Assembly: GCA_002717655.1 (NCBI GenBank)
Contig: PBAY01000036.1
Span: 32,142 to 96,141, forward strand
DNA length: 64,000 nt
Direction: 5' to 3'
DNA from: Phycisphaerae bacterium
GTDB lineage: Bacteria; Planctomycetota; Phycisphaerae; Phycisphaerales; SM1A02
The translations under genes were made by a program, and so were the position numbers. Below the pieces are notes generated by a model. That model saw only the letters and a list, made by a program, of their open reading frames with translations. It had not been told where the DNA came from and did no database searches. This document shows positions 1 to 8,990 of the stretch, piece by piece. How positions within the stretch are numbered: the first letter of the stretch is position 1; each line of letters begins with the position of its first letter.

Positions 1-1273
1 GAGATGCGGGCAACGTGGCACACAGTCGATCGGCATAGGTCGTGAGATGAGCGTGCAGATAGCGGGAATTGGTATTGAGTACCGCCGCCTGCGCAGCAAT
101 GGCCGAAACGACACGAGGATGACTGTGGCCGACGTGACAGACATTGTTGACAAGGTCGAGATAGGGACGACCATTCGCGGCATACAGATACTGCGCACGA
201 CCTTTGACGATATGCAACGGCTCGTCATAACTCAGTGACAATGAAGGCCCGATCAAACGAGACCGGTCTTGCTGGATGGAGGTCGTGTCGGAGTGATCAA
301 GAGAACCAAACAGCAGACCATTCATTTCTGCTGGCGAAATGACAAGAAGCGACTCAAGGGTCGCCCAGGTAGAAGCTTGGTGGGAGAACCAGGTTTCGTG
401 ATCCGGCGCATTGACTCGTCGTGATTCGGCGATGCAGATCGAAGTCGCAAGTCTTGCCAGAATTAATGGAAGCAATGCCAGACTTTCCTGTGGCTCAAGT
501 TCTCGAGCCGCCTGATAGCCCTCGACAAGACGCGCAGCCTGACAAGGACCAACCCCCTTCTGCTGAAACGCATAGGCAAGCAGAATGGCGAGGTCCTGAA
601 TCAAAGCCCCGTACTGGCAATCACCGACATCAAGCAAGCCGACGACCTCTTCGCCGTCAACGAGAATATTCTCATCGTTGGGGTCACCATGAAGCATGCC
701 TTGCGGGCATTCATCGAGATACTTCAAACCGAGGGCACGATAAAGATGGAAGCAGTGCTCAAGCGTGTCACGCTGATGAGCCTCCTCCAACAGTCGGATT
801 CCCATGACATGCTGATTGGCTGCCGCCAGATCCCAGAGATGAGTTCGACTGGCACCCGGATGCGAGAAATCAGCCAGCGATGCATGGACACGACCGAGGT
901 AGTTGCCAATGGCGTACAACAGTTGTTCCGTACTGGGAACATCTCTCCAGGAGCACCCTTCAAGAAACTTCTGAACACGAGCGATCCCGGGGATTCCGGC
1001 GATCGTGACTGGCACCGCCACCTGTCCTGCACGCGATGGACTCGATTCAGGAACAGGAAAGCCAGCGGCAAGCAGATGCTTCAACATGGCCTCTTCAAGT
1101 TCAACATCGGACTTGTCATTCGTCGTGATCTTGAAGATCTGACAAGTACCATCAGGCAGATTGGCCTGAAAGTTGAGGTTTTCACCAGGCAGACGAGACA
1201 ACTCCGCTCGCTCACCCCAGTGTTCTTCAAGGAGATGCGAGGCAAGCTGAGGGTAGTCCGGTCTGGAAACCAT
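1..1273 (-). CDS. APH-like kinase fused to class III aminotransferase (partial, 3' end off window)
   Basis: The reading frame starts at ATG 1273 and stays open to the window edge, so only the first 424 codons or so are visible. Residues 1 to about 320 form an aminoglycoside-phosphotransferase-like kinase: the catalytic loop reads [13 protein letters not shown] and is followed by the metal-binding segment LLDVGD. From about residue 345 the sequence becomes the start of a class III, PLP-dependent aminotransferase ([19 protein letters not shown], then NTNSRYLH). In characterised relatives, APH-type hydroxylysine kinases act with AGXT2L-type phospholyases, and bacterial fusions of the two families are known. 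A kinase/phospholyase acting on a hydroxy- or ethanol-amine is therefore a reasonable inference. The PLP lysine lies outside the window. The gene sits 12 bp downstream of the large secreted protein gene and may be cotranscribed with it. Family call secure, substrate unknown. Confidence 0.85.
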   Translation of the reverse strand, partial: MVSRPDYPQLASHLLEEHWGERAELSRLPGENLNFQANLPDGTCQIFKITTNDKSDVELEEAMLKHLLAAGFPVPESSPSRAGQVAVPVTIAGIPGIARVQKFLEGCSWRDVPSTEQLLYAIGNYLGRVHASLADFSHPGASRTHLWDLAAANQHVMGIRLLEEAHQRDTLEHCFHLYRALGLKYLDECPQGMLHGDPNDENILVDGEEVVGLLDVGDCQYGALIQDLAILLAYAFQQKGVGPCQAARLVEGYQAARELEPQESLALLPLILARLATSICIAESRRVNAPDHETWFSHQASTWATLESLLVISPAEMNGLLFGSLDHSDTTSIQQDRSRLIGPSLSLSYDEPLHIVKGRAQYLYAANGRPYLDLVNNVCHVGHSHPRVVSAIAAQAAVLNTNSRYLHAHLTTYADRLCATLPAS

Positions 1274-1285
1274 CCGTAGAGAATA

Positions 1286-3979
1286 TCAATCCGAGAGGGA
1301 CTTCAGCCCCAAGAGCATGGAATGCTCAGGCCCGATCAACAGAGCAAGCTTCCTTCTGGCTCGATCATTCAGATTCCCTCGCTCGAGACGATCGCTTCTG
1401 AGCTGGAATTCAATCGCTTCCTCAGCCTTCCAGATCTCAGCAGCCATCGAATCCAGCCCCTCAGGGCCATCAAATTCGTCGGTAAATGATCGCATTCGAG
1501 CGATCATGCGATCACAGACTTCCTGATATGGAATCTGATACTCAAGCCGGATCTCTTCGATTCCCTGATGGTGTTCCATCAACACATCCAGAGCCATCGC
1601 CTTTTTCAGAATGCGATGAACTGACTGAGGATCATGCATCGCTGCTGGAAATGCAGCCTTGTCAAAGGCAAGTCTGTACATGTTTGCGCCGTCCGAAGTC
1701 AACGACCCATCAAAGTGATCAAGAGAACTTCGATTCAATTCACGAAGCTGCGTATCCAGTATTGCCAGACGCCGCGCCGATTCCATGATGCCATCTTCAC
1801 CGTTGGGCCAGACCACCGCACCCCCCTCCTCCATCGCTTCGACTGCTCTGAGGAAGGCCTGCGCATTGAGCTTGGTATTTTCAATATTCTCAGACCAACG
1901 CTGAGCATGGAGCTCGTCGGCTCTGAGGTCATATGCCTGCAAGGCATGAGCAACCATGTCACGATCCTGATCAGACAGCGGCATTCCGATACCAAGCTCA
2001 AGAAGATCGACTTCTTCTTCACGGCTGGCCATCAACAGACCCTTCATGAAACCGGAATCGATTCCATGCTGATGGGCGACTCTTCTTCGAGCACGAATGA
2101 CCCGATTCAACTCGTCTTCAGACCAGCTGATACTTGACCCGACCTGATCAAGAAACCATGAATCAAGTTCATGAATCTGGCTCATCGCGGATTTCAGATC
2201 GCGAGCGATCACCTCAGGGGCATGCCGTTCAGGATCCGGCATATCCAGACCATGACCCGCAGTGGAAAGACGAACTGGCGTGAGGACATCAGTTTCCAGC
2301 TGCTGCCACCGTATCTGATAATCCTGATACAGCACATCGATGATGTCCAACTCATCAGAGCTGCAAGTGATCCTAGAGGACAGCCACTCCCGGGAAATTG
2401 GACCGGGAATCCATTGCCTCACCGTGGAGCCGGCATCCGGAGCCGAAACCTGCTGCACCATGGATTGATCCACTTCGAGATCAATGTCCAACTGTGATAT
2501 CCCAGCATCCACTGGCGCCGTTGTTCGCCCAATCTCGATGGAACCAGGAGGCAACACAAGGGGCGCAGCATCGTCATCTGCAGCAATGAACATTGAAAGC
2601 ATCATGACGGAGTCTTCCGTATCAATCACAACAGCTCCATCCGAAGCCTCATCCATGAACATGATTTCTGCAAGCAATCCCGGCTCACCCTCAGGGCGAG
2701 GCTCAGGAACAAGACGCTCACCTTTCAAGGCTCCCAGAGCAACCATGGCCTGCTGATCCAGATCCCAGAGATCGTCACGATGAGATTCCAGCTTTTCATG
2801 CAGAGGTTCCCAGACAGGCTCATGCATCATGTAAACAGGCTGATCGAGAATCGCTCCTGAAGTCTCTACTTCTCTGATAGCCTTGGCAATGAGGCGATGA
2901 CGGTCCTGCCGGTACTGCATGCCGATCTGTTCAGCTGCCAGCTGCACGTCAGCAACAAGCTTTGGATCGAAATGCATGGTGTCCGCAAGATCACCTGCAC
3001 GACCCGGAACAAGTTGGAGCATGGGGTATCCGCGTGAAACAAGATGATGTTCGATCTTCGCGTAGGCCTCTGCGTTCATCAATTCGGCCAATGCCGACAA
3101 GGCAATGCGATTTTCCCGAAGATGACGCTCGTGGAGCTCATGAATCTTTTTTGCAGATGGACTGACTCCTGTGAGATGCTGCTCCACAAGAGGATTGGTC
3201 AAAAGGGACGCCTCCACCATCTCGATCAGTTCTACAGGGGAAGCGGCCTCCCCATTCTCCGCTGCATGCGCCTTGGCGAGTCGCTCATATTCGTCATCAA
3301 AGAGATCCATGGCGATTTGCTCGAGATCATATTGATCCACGACTGAATCAAGCCTTGCACGATGAATGGATCTCACCAGAGATGTAATCCTGGCCTCATA
3401 AGCACCAAGCACATCGTCAACTGCGTCAAGCTCATCCTGCTCCATCTGAATCTCAGTCATGAGAAAGGAGAGATCACGTGATTGAAGCGAGGTCGTACTC
3501 ATGAAATCGCTGCGAGGATCCAGCGACAATCGAGCTCTTGTTCGTCGATCAGCGATTCGCGGCAACCGCTTCTGCTGATCTTCTGACAGAATCTCTGAAA
3601 TGGAACTCATCAATGAAGATTCCAGGCCATCAATCAACTTGAAGATGGATTCTCTGGATTTGACACTCTCGACCACCTGACTGCGATCAACCATCGAGAG
3701 ACCCATGCTGATGCTTTCCAGATCCCAGCTGTCTTTCATCGGACCATTACGAAGATCCTGCCAGGCCTTGAAATACTGTTCATGAGCAGCATCGATGCCG
3801 TTCTCCTGAGCCTCCGCCAGTGACAATGGGGAAAGCAACTGGTAGAGATCCTCGTAGCTGACAGGATCGGGATAGACACGCTCAGGCACCCTGGCGGCAA
3901 GGCAACTGCCAGCCAGGAAGAGAAACAACGCAAGGTGGCTGATTCGACAGACGACTGATGCTCTGGCATTGAAATGCAT
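1286..3979 (-). CDS. Large secreted helical protein with repeated module, function unknown
   Basis: I do not recognise a named family. ATG 3979 (897 residues) is preferred over the upstream ATG at 4015, because GAGGAA lies 8 nt before it and it leaves a clean signal peptide (MHFNARASVV then a hydrophobic stretch ending AGSCLA). The rest is acidic and predicted helical, with no obvious catalytic motif. A recurring module of the form L-x-x-L-x-(6)-D/E-L-x-x-(V/I)-x-x-(L/V)-x-x-Y-(E/Q/D) appears near residues 170-204, 532-565 and 658-692. An associated segment, SEDQQKRLPRI followed by RRTRARLS, lies near 130-152. Similar modules occur in the two genes at 16925-18427 and 18490-19938, so these look like paralogues. 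A low-complexity acidic stretch (residues about 440-520) separates the two halves. The protein is probably periplasmic or cell-envelope associated. Confidence 0.75.
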   Translation of the reverse strand: MHFNARASVVCRISHLALFLFLAGSCLAARVPERVYPDPVSYEDLYQLLSPLSLAEAQENGIDAAHEQYFKAWQDLRNGPMKDSWDLESISMGLSMVDRSQVVESVKSRESIFKLIDGLESSLMSSISEILSEDQQKRLPRIADRRTRARLSLDPRSDFMSTTSLQSRDLSFLMTEIQMEQDELDAVDDVLGAYEARITSLVRSIHRARLDSVVDQYDLEQIAMDLFDDEYERLAKAHAAENGEAASPVELIEMVEASLLTNPLVEQHLTGVSPSAKKIHELHERHLRENRIALSALAELMNAEAYAKIEHHLVSRGYPMLQLVPGRAGDLADTMHFDPKLVADVQLAAEQIGMQYRQDRHRLIAKAIREVETSGAILDQPVYMMHEPVWEPLHEKLESHRDDLWDLDQQAMVALGALKGERLVPEPRPEGEPGLLAEIMFMDEASDGAVVIDTEDSVMMLSMFIAADDDAAPLVLPPGSIEIGRTTAPVDAGISQLDIDLEVDQSMVQQVSAPDAGSTVRQWIPGPISREWLSSRITCSSDELDIIDVLYQDYQIRWQQLETDVLTPVRLSTAGHGLDMPDPERHAPEVIARDLKSAMSQIHELDSWFLDQVGSSISWSEDELNRVIRARRRVAHQHGIDSGFMKGLLMASREEEVDLLELGIGMPLSDQDRDMVAHALQAYDLRADELHAQRWSENIENTKLNAQAFLRAVEAMEEGGAVVWPNGEDGIMESARRLAILDTQLRELNRSSLDHFDGSLTSDGANMYRLAFDKAAFPAAMHDPQSVHRILKKAMALDVLMEHHQGIEEIRLEYQIPYQEVCDRMIARMRSFTDEFDGPEGLDSMAAEIWKAEEAIEFQLRSDRLERGNLNDRARRKLALLIGPEHSMLLGLKSLSD

Positions 3980-4046
3980 GGCCTGATTCCTCGATTTCCC
4001 CAACCACGCTCTCATAAAGAGGTCGAATCAGACCTCACATGCCTGG

Positions 4047-4075
4047 ATTATCCGAATTTCAGGGCAAATTGACCA
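4047..4075 (-). promoter_or_regulatory. Candidate sigma70-like promoter for the large secreted protein gene
   Basis: On the minus strand TGGTCA (4075-4070) and GATAAT (4052-4047) are separated by 17 nt. This would give a leader of about 60 nt before ATG 3979. The -10 element is good and the -35 is weak (4 of 6). Found by eye only. Confidence 0.35.
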
Positions 4076-4178
4076 GAAATCGCTGTTTCATGACCTGAAA
4101 TAAGCTGATCCAACTGGTCTACCACATCTCATGACGTACCCTAGATGGGATCCAGAGGGGTCAGCGAAGGAGCCAACC

Positions 4179-5105
4179 GTGCGTCTATTGGCATGGATAA
4201 CCAGCATTTGCATGTTCTCAACCGCTGTGGTCACACAGGCTGAAGTAGTTGATGTGATCATCGTGGCCGGTCAATCCAACGCTGTCGGAGCAGCCCACCC
4301 CGACTACGTCCTTGAACAATCCCGACCATATTGCGCTCCGAACGAGGACGTTCGCTATTGCTTCTGGGTTCATGAACAGGTGTATACCGATGGCTGGACT
4401 CATCTTCGTCCCATCGGGGGCTACAGCTTCGGTGTCGAAATGATGATGGGCTATACCTTCAAGGAAGCAGCGCCAAATCGCAATCTAGCCATGATGAAGT
4501 ACGCCTACAACGGCGTCTCTCTGGCTTGCGAATGGAACCCCAATGGATGCACACAGAACGGCACGCTTCAGCTCTTTGAAGGACTCAAGCAGTGGATGAA
4601 CACCTATCGCATCATGATTGAGAACGAGGGCGACACCTGCAACTTCGCCGGACTTGCCTGGATTCAGGGCGAGAGCGACATGATGGCTGAATGGCAGGCC
4701 GTGATGTACAAGGATCTGATGACCCAGTTCATCGACGATATCCGTGTCCATGCCAACAACCCGGACATGCCTGTTGTGATGGCACTTGTCAATCCAACTG
4801 CTTCTGGCTTCAACTGGGTCGACTTGATTCATGAAGGCATGCATGAAATCGCAGCCAATGACTCCAAGGTTGCGACGGCAACCTGTCGGGATCTTCCACT
4901 GAGAAGTGACAACATCCATTTCGCCGCCGACAGTGCAATCTGGCTTGGCGGGCGACTGGCCGACAGCCTGATGGCCATGGACCTGTTCAACACGACAAGC
5001 GCCCCACCACCTGTTCCAACCTGCCCAGGCGACTTCAATGGTGACGGAACCGTCGGCGCAACCGACATCCTGCTGGTCATCAACAACTGGGGCATCTGCC
5101 CGTAG
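4179..5105 (+). CDS. Secreted SGNH-type acetylesterase-like hydrolase with dockerin-like C-terminus
   Basis: The N-terminus is a signal peptide (MRLLAWITSICMFSTAVVTQA) if translation starts at GTG 4179, which has AAGGAG at 4167-4172. An in-frame ATG at 4131 would add 16 polar residues before it and is less likely. The mature protein opens with DVIIVAGQSNAVGA, the block with the nucleophilic serine in the sialate O-acetylesterase / CE6-like branch of SGNH hydrolases. WIQGESDMM lies mid-protein, and the D-x-x-H block is DNIHFAADSA near the C-terminus. This fits carbohydrate ester deacetylation outside the cytoplasm. The last 27 residues, after a proline-rich linker, form a dockerin-like loop (CPGDFNGDGTVGATDILL) of the kind found at the C-termini of many planctomycete secreted proteins. 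It could be a sorting or anchoring signal. Substrate unknown. Confidence 0.85.
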   Translation: MRLLAWITSICMFSTAVVTQAEVVDVIIVAGQSNAVGAAHPDYVLEQSRPYCAPNEDVRYCFWVHEQVYTDGWTHLRPIGGYSFGVEMMMGYTFKEAAPNRNLAMMKYAYNGVSLACEWNPNGCTQNGTLQLFEGLKQWMNTYRIMIENEGDTCNFAGLAWIQGESDMMAEWQAVMYKDLMTQFIDDIRVHANNPDMPVVMALVNPTASGFNWVDLIHEGMHEIAANDSKVATATCRDLPLRSDNIHFAADSAIWLGGRLADSLMAMDLFNTTSAPPPVPTCPGDFNGDGTVGATDILLVINNWGICP

Positions 5106-5126
5106 CAGAGAAACCAATTCCTGCGA

Positions 5127-5612
5127 CTAACGGTGCTGATCTACAAGAATCACATTGCCATCAGGATCTGTGAGCATCAGGTTCGCGGGCCCCTCGCTGT
5201 CCATGTCAGCCTCTACGGTCAACTCGATACCCTTCTGCTTCAGCTGCTCCTGAATCTGACGGATGTCCATGAATTCATCAAGGTCTTCCGCCTCCGCTGA
5301 CCAGCCCGGATTGAACGTGAGCATGTTCCCTTCGAACATCCCCTGGAACAAACCGATGATTGAAGGTCCGTTGCGAAGAATGATCCAGTTCTGATCTGGA
5401 TCTCCACCGACCATGACGAACCCCAGATCCTCGTAGAAGGCTCTGGAAACCTTGAGATCCTTCACGGAAAGACTGACTGAAAAGTTTCCGAGCTCCATAC
5501 CAACATCCTTCTGATACGCCATAGGTTTCGTTGGAGCCACGCTGGCCTGATGACACCCCGCGAGACCAGCCAGAACCATCAGGGCGATCAAATTTCGATT
5601 CATGAAGTTCAT
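5127..5612 (-). CDS. VOC-family (glyoxalase/bleomycin-resistance fold) lipoprotein
   Basis: The start at ATG 5612 is preferred because AGAAGG sits 7 nt upstream and gives a short lipoprotein signal (MNFMNRNLIALMVLAGLAGC). The lipobox cysteine is residue 20. The longer frame to 5672 would place 20 polar residues before the signal. After a short linker comes one vicinal-oxygen-chelate domain: LSVKDLKVSRAFYEDLGF, a middle segment DQNWIILRNG, and the C-terminal LMLTDPDGNVILVDQH. VOC proteins include dioxygenases, glyoxalases and resistance proteins. A single domain normally dimerises. An exported, lipid-anchored member is unusual, and I cannot assign a substrate. The conserved metal ligands of glyoxalase I are not evident, apart from a possible final D/H pair. 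Confidence 0.8.
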   Translation of the reverse strand: MNFMNRNLIALMVLAGLAGCHQASVAPTKPMAYQKDVGMELGNFSVSLSVKDLKVSRAFYEDLGFVMVGGDPDQNWIILRNGPSIIGLFQGMFEGNMLTFNPGWSAEAEDLDEFMDIRQIQEQLKQKGIELTVEADMDSEGPANLMLTDPDGNVILVDQHR

Positions 5613-5702
5613 GAAAGCACCTTCTGAACCAGAGATCTTGACCGTATGCCCCGTCTCCACTGGTGACATCAACCAGAGTACAGGGAACGCTGGATCAACG
5701 AG

Positions 5703-5732
5703 AGCAGCCCCCTTCTGACGAAGAGGGCTGCT
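5703..5732 (-). terminator. Strong hairpin after the initiator tRNA gene, terminator-like
   Basis: AGCAGCCC (5703-5710) pairs perfectly with GGGCTGCT (5725-5732). After one C/A mismatch, CTTC pairs with GAAG around a TGAC loop. The hairpin lies 12 bp past the tRNA 3' end and upstream of the VOC lipoprotein gene. There is no real T-run on the minus strand and only TTTC on the plus strand. It could be an intrinsic terminator with a poor tract or an RNA-processing signal. Confidence 0.6.
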
Positions 5733-5743
5733 TTCATGATCAA

Positions 5744-5817
<74 letters not shown>

Positions 5818-5830
5818 GCTGAAGCGAGCC

Positions 5831-5858
5831 AGTATAGGTCCACCGGGACAGGGGTCAA
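5831..5858 (-). promoter_or_regulatory. Sigma70-type promoter of the initiator tRNA gene
   Basis: On the minus strand TTGACC (5858-5853) is followed after 16 nt by TATACT (5836-5831). Transcription would begin about 7 nt before the mature tRNA 5' end. Both boxes match the consensus at 5 of 6 positions. Confidence 0.7.
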
Positions 5859-5952
5859 GCTGAGCCCATCAACCAATTCAGCAGGTGCAGGGAATACCCT
5901 GATGCGTCACAATGCTTGCATGCGGTCCGAGAACCGCCTTGAGGAGCCGGCC

Positions 5953-7719
5953 ATGAGCAAGAAACCCATTGGACTGCTTGTACAGCAAGCTGATGCGGCT
6001 ACCCGCCAAGGCGATCACGCGAAAGCCCTCAAACTGCTTCAACGTGCCATGAAGGATCAGCCGGATTCAGTGGAACTCGGCACCAAGCTCAGCAGTTCCA
6101 TGCTTGCTCAGGGACGAGCCAAGGAGGCCGTGAGTCTGCTCAAGCGACTACTTCGCAAGAACTCCGATGATCCCTCGCTCCTGACCTCCCTGGTCCAGGC
6201 ACAGCGATCAGACCAGAATCTGGGCGGCTCGCTTGAAGCCGCACTCCAGTTGACGCAGGTCAGCCCTGACGATGCTGAATCATGGCGACTGCTAGGACAT
6301 GCCCAGCTTTCTTCCGCTGACGCCCCCAGTGCCTATGAATCTCTGAAGCAGGCGCATGATCTCGATCCCGACAATCTTGAGATCCGTGGACTTCTGGCAG
6401 ATGCACAGTTGAGCACTGGCATGTTTCCTCTTCCATTTGATCACACTGAAGCCCTTGCTGAACTGCAACCCAACAGTTCTCGCAATCACGCACGGCTGGG
6501 AAATGCGTACAGAATCAACAACCGATTCGAAGAGGCAATTGCCGCATTCGATCAGGCTCTTGCCTTCGACCGGAACAATCTTGAAGCCATCGCCGGGAAG
6601 GCCGAGGTACTGGAGTCACTTGGAAAAACGGAAGAAGCCCTGTCGATCGTGAAACCGAGGATCGTGACCGGACAGACTTCCTTTCTGCTTCTGGGGTGCT
6701 GGGCTCGATTATGCAGCCGGAAGAAGGATCACGAAGCAGCCATCGGCCCCATCGAACACTACATCAGTCAGGGCAACGCCTCGGCTTGGCACCGAAGCAA
6801 TCTCCTCATCAGACTGGGCCTGTTGTACGAAAAAGTCGGCCGCTATGACGAAGCCTTCAAAGCCTGGACCATTGGAAACAGTCTGCACAAGGGCCGCTGG
6901 AACCGTGAAAGCCATGAAGCATTCATCACCAGCCTGATGCAGGCCTATTCAAGCGACGCGATGAAAGACTTGCCAAGAAGCAGTTTCAAGAGCAGACAGC
7001 CCATCTTCATTGTGGGCATGTATCGAAGCGGGACAACGCTCACGGAACAGATTCTCTCCGCGCACCACTCGATCGCGGGAGCGGGCGAGCTGGGACAACT
7101 GGTGAGTCAGGTACAGCAACTACCCGAACGAGTCGATGGTGATGCCCCCTACCCCGATTGTCTGGCAAACATCACTTCGGACCTCCTGACCGTGATGGCC
7201 CAGGAATACTGCGACTACGCCCATCAGCTGGCTGACAACCAGGAACGCATCACTGACAAGATGCCCATGAACTACATGAATGTAGGCTTGATTTCATTGA
7301 TGTTCCCGGAAGCCAGAATCATTCACTGCACTCGCAATCCGCTCGACACCTGCATCTCCTGCTACGGCAATGCGTTTTCATCAAGGATGGCCTACACCTC
7401 GGACCTGTCGGATCTGGGACACGCCTATGGGCAATATCAGCGGATCATGAAACACTGGGAATCAGTCAACACCATTCCGATCATGGAACTGAACTACGAG
7501 GATCTGGTCAGTGACCCTGAACCTCAGCTCCGAAGAGTCATGGAATTCATCGACATGCCATGGGATGACGCCTGCCTGTCATTCCATGAGTCCAAGAGAA
7601 TCAATGTGACACCGAGCATCGATCAGGTACGTGAACCGCTGTATCGAGGTTCGATGGGACGAGCCGGTCATTACGACGCACATCTCGGACCACTCAAGCA
7701 GGCCCTTGAGCAACGCTAG
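5953..7719 (+). CDS. TPR-repeat sulfotransferase
   Basis: The start at ATG 5953 has GAGGAG upstream; an in-frame ATG at 5902 lacks a site. The N-terminal 330 or so residues of this 588-residue protein are tetratricopeptide repeats (for example GDHAKALKLLQRAMKDQPDS and NRFEEAIAAFDQALAFDRNN). The C-terminal 240 residues are a sulfotransferase. IFIVGMYRSGTTLTEQIL is the PAPS 5'-phosphosulfate loop, and RIIHCTRNPLDTCISCYGNA is the 3'-phosphate-binding segment. There is no signal peptide, so it should act in the cytoplasm, transferring sulfate from PAPS to an unidentified acceptor. TPR-sulfotransferase fusions are common in marine bacteria; whether the acceptor is a protein, lipid or glycan cannot be told. 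It converges on hutF with a 4-bp overlap of the ends. Confidence 0.88.
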   Translation: MSKKPIGLLVQQADAATRQGDHAKALKLLQRAMKDQPDSVELGTKLSSSMLAQGRAKEAVSLLKRLLRKNSDDPSLLTSLVQAQRSDQNLGGSLEAALQLTQVSPDDAESWRLLGHAQLSSADAPSAYESLKQAHDLDPDNLEIRGLLADAQLSTGMFPLPFDHTEALAELQPNSSRNHARLGNAYRINNRFEEAIAAFDQALAFDRNNLEAIAGKAEVLESLGKTEEALSIVKPRIVTGQTSFLLLGCWARLCSRKKDHEAAIGPIEHYISQGNASAWHRSNLLIRLGLLYEKVGRYDEAFKAWTIGNSLHKGRWNRESHEAFITSLMQAYSSDAMKDLPRSSFKSRQPIFIVGMYRSGTTLTEQILSAHHSIAGAGELGQLVSQVQQLPERVDGDAPYPDCLANITSDLLTVMAQEYCDYAHQLADNQERITDKMPMNYMNVGLISLMFPEARIIHCTRNPLDTCISCYGNAFSSRMAYTSDLSDLGHAYGQYQRIMKHWESVNTIPIMELNYEDLVSDPEPQLRRVMEFIDMPWDDACLSFHESKRINVTPSIDQVREPLYRGSMGRAGHYDAHLGPLKQALEQR

Positions 7720-8990
7720 GCTCGACCGGCGACCATGGTTCCGGCAATGCATTCCTCCGATGCGCCGAGCATCATCGCAGCAGCGAGGTCCTCATCTCGA
7801 CAATCCTGAAGTGTGGGCGATTCCAGATCAATCAGAACGAAATCCGCTTCATGATCAACTGCCACGCTCCCCGCCTTGATACCCAGCGATTCAGCACCAT
7901 GACGCGTAGCCATGTCCAGCAGCACACGGTCAATGCGCCCATCCTCGTCCCTGCAGGCACCTCGCTTCTGCAACTTCAGACGCTGGCCATATTCAACGAG
8001 ACGCATCTCCTCGAGCATCGAGATTCTTGCGTTGGAATCACTGCCAAGACAGATTCGACCGCCCTGGGCCAGAATGCCTGGTACATCAGCCAATCCATCT
8101 CCCAGATTGGCTTCCGTCAAAGGACACAGGCAGACCCGGGCCCCGGTCTGAAGATACCGAGCCATGTCGGATGAGTCGGTGTGCGTGTCATGGACCGCCG
8201 TGAATCTGGAATCCAAGGAGAGTCGATCGAGAAGCACACCTGTAGGAGTCAACCCATAGGTCTGCTGACAGGCCTCGATCTCTGCAGGCTGTTCTTCAAC
8301 ATGCATGTGAAAGACCATGTCACGGGACTGACTTTCCTGATGAAGCAGAACGAGTTGCTCAACTGGCACCGCACGGATCGAATGCCCGACCACCCCCAAT
8401 CGCTGCATGCGTCCATCGACCATGCCCTGAAGCCGATCCATGTTGGACCAGTAGGCCTCGAGATTCTGCCCATTGAACCGTTGTTGCGCCGCACCCAGAC
8501 GCTGATCGATTCCACCGGTGACGTAATAGGCCTGAAGCAATACCAGACGAATACCAACTTCACTGGCTGCTTCGAGCATGAGCTGATCAAAGGCCCAGTC
8601 TCCCCCATCATCCGTGCAATCATGGTGCAGATAATGAAACTCTCCGACCGTGGTCATGCCACATCGACGCATCTCCCGAAAGGCTTGAATGGCGATTCGC
8701 TTGACTGATTCACGGTCAAGCTCTTCCACCAATCCGTACATGGCTTCACGCCATGACCAGAAGTCCTCGTCGGGTCGATCGAATCGCTCTCCTCGACCAC
8801 GAAGCGCTCGTTGAAAGGCATGACTGTGGGCGTTGACGAATCCTGGAAGCAGCGCTATTCGAGGATGAGTCAAGGCGTCATCCGATTTGTGGACATGACT
8901 GATCTTTCCCAAGTCGTCCACTCCGACTTCGATGCCTCGGAGCAGCTCCCCATCAACCCAGGTCAATTCAGCTCGGATCGGACCGCTCAT
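7716..8990 (-). CDS. hutF: Formimidoylglutamate deiminase
   Basis: This is an amidohydrolase-superfamily protein of 424 residues. The HutF-type metal site near residue 50 reads LLPGFVNAHSHAFQRALRGR, followed by VGEFHYLHH near residue 120. A later HMHVEEQ, the VHDTHTD segment and CLGSDSNARISMLEEMR complete the catalytic metal ligands. HutF converts N-formimidoyl-L-glutamate to N-formyl-L-glutamate and ammonia in the five-step histidine degradation route. The ATG overlaps the stop of the upstream ArgE-like gene by 4 bp (ATGA), so the two are translationally coupled. No other hut gene is visible in the window. The closest alternative is a general 8-oxoguanine/cytosine deaminase-like protein, but the HSHAFQR and EFHYLHH signatures favour HutF. 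Confidence 0.88.
   Translation of the reverse strand: MSGPIRAELTWVDGELLRGIEVGVDDLGKISHVHKSDDALTHPRIALLPGFVNAHSHAFQRALRGRGERFDRPDEDFWSWREAMYGLVEELDRESVKRIAIQAFREMRRCGMTTVGEFHYLHHDCTDDGGDWAFDQLMLEAASEVGIRLVLLQAYYVTGGIDQRLGAAQQRFNGQNLEAYWSNMDRLQGMVDGRMQRLGVVGHSIRAVPVEQLVLLHQESQSRDMVFHMHVEEQPAEIEACQQTYGLTPTGVLLDRLSLDSRFTAVHDTHTDSSDMARYLQTGARVCLCPLTEANLGDGLADVPGILAQGGRICLGSDSNARISMLEEMRLVEYGQRLKLQKRGACRDEDGRIDRVLLDMATRHGAESLGIKAGSVAVDHEADFVLIDLESPTLQDCRDEDLAAAMMLGASEECIAGTMVAGRA

Noticed and set aside
421..1279. Plus-strand frames over the left-edge gene
   Set aside because: The minus strand gives a clear APH-aminotransferase translation over the same bases.
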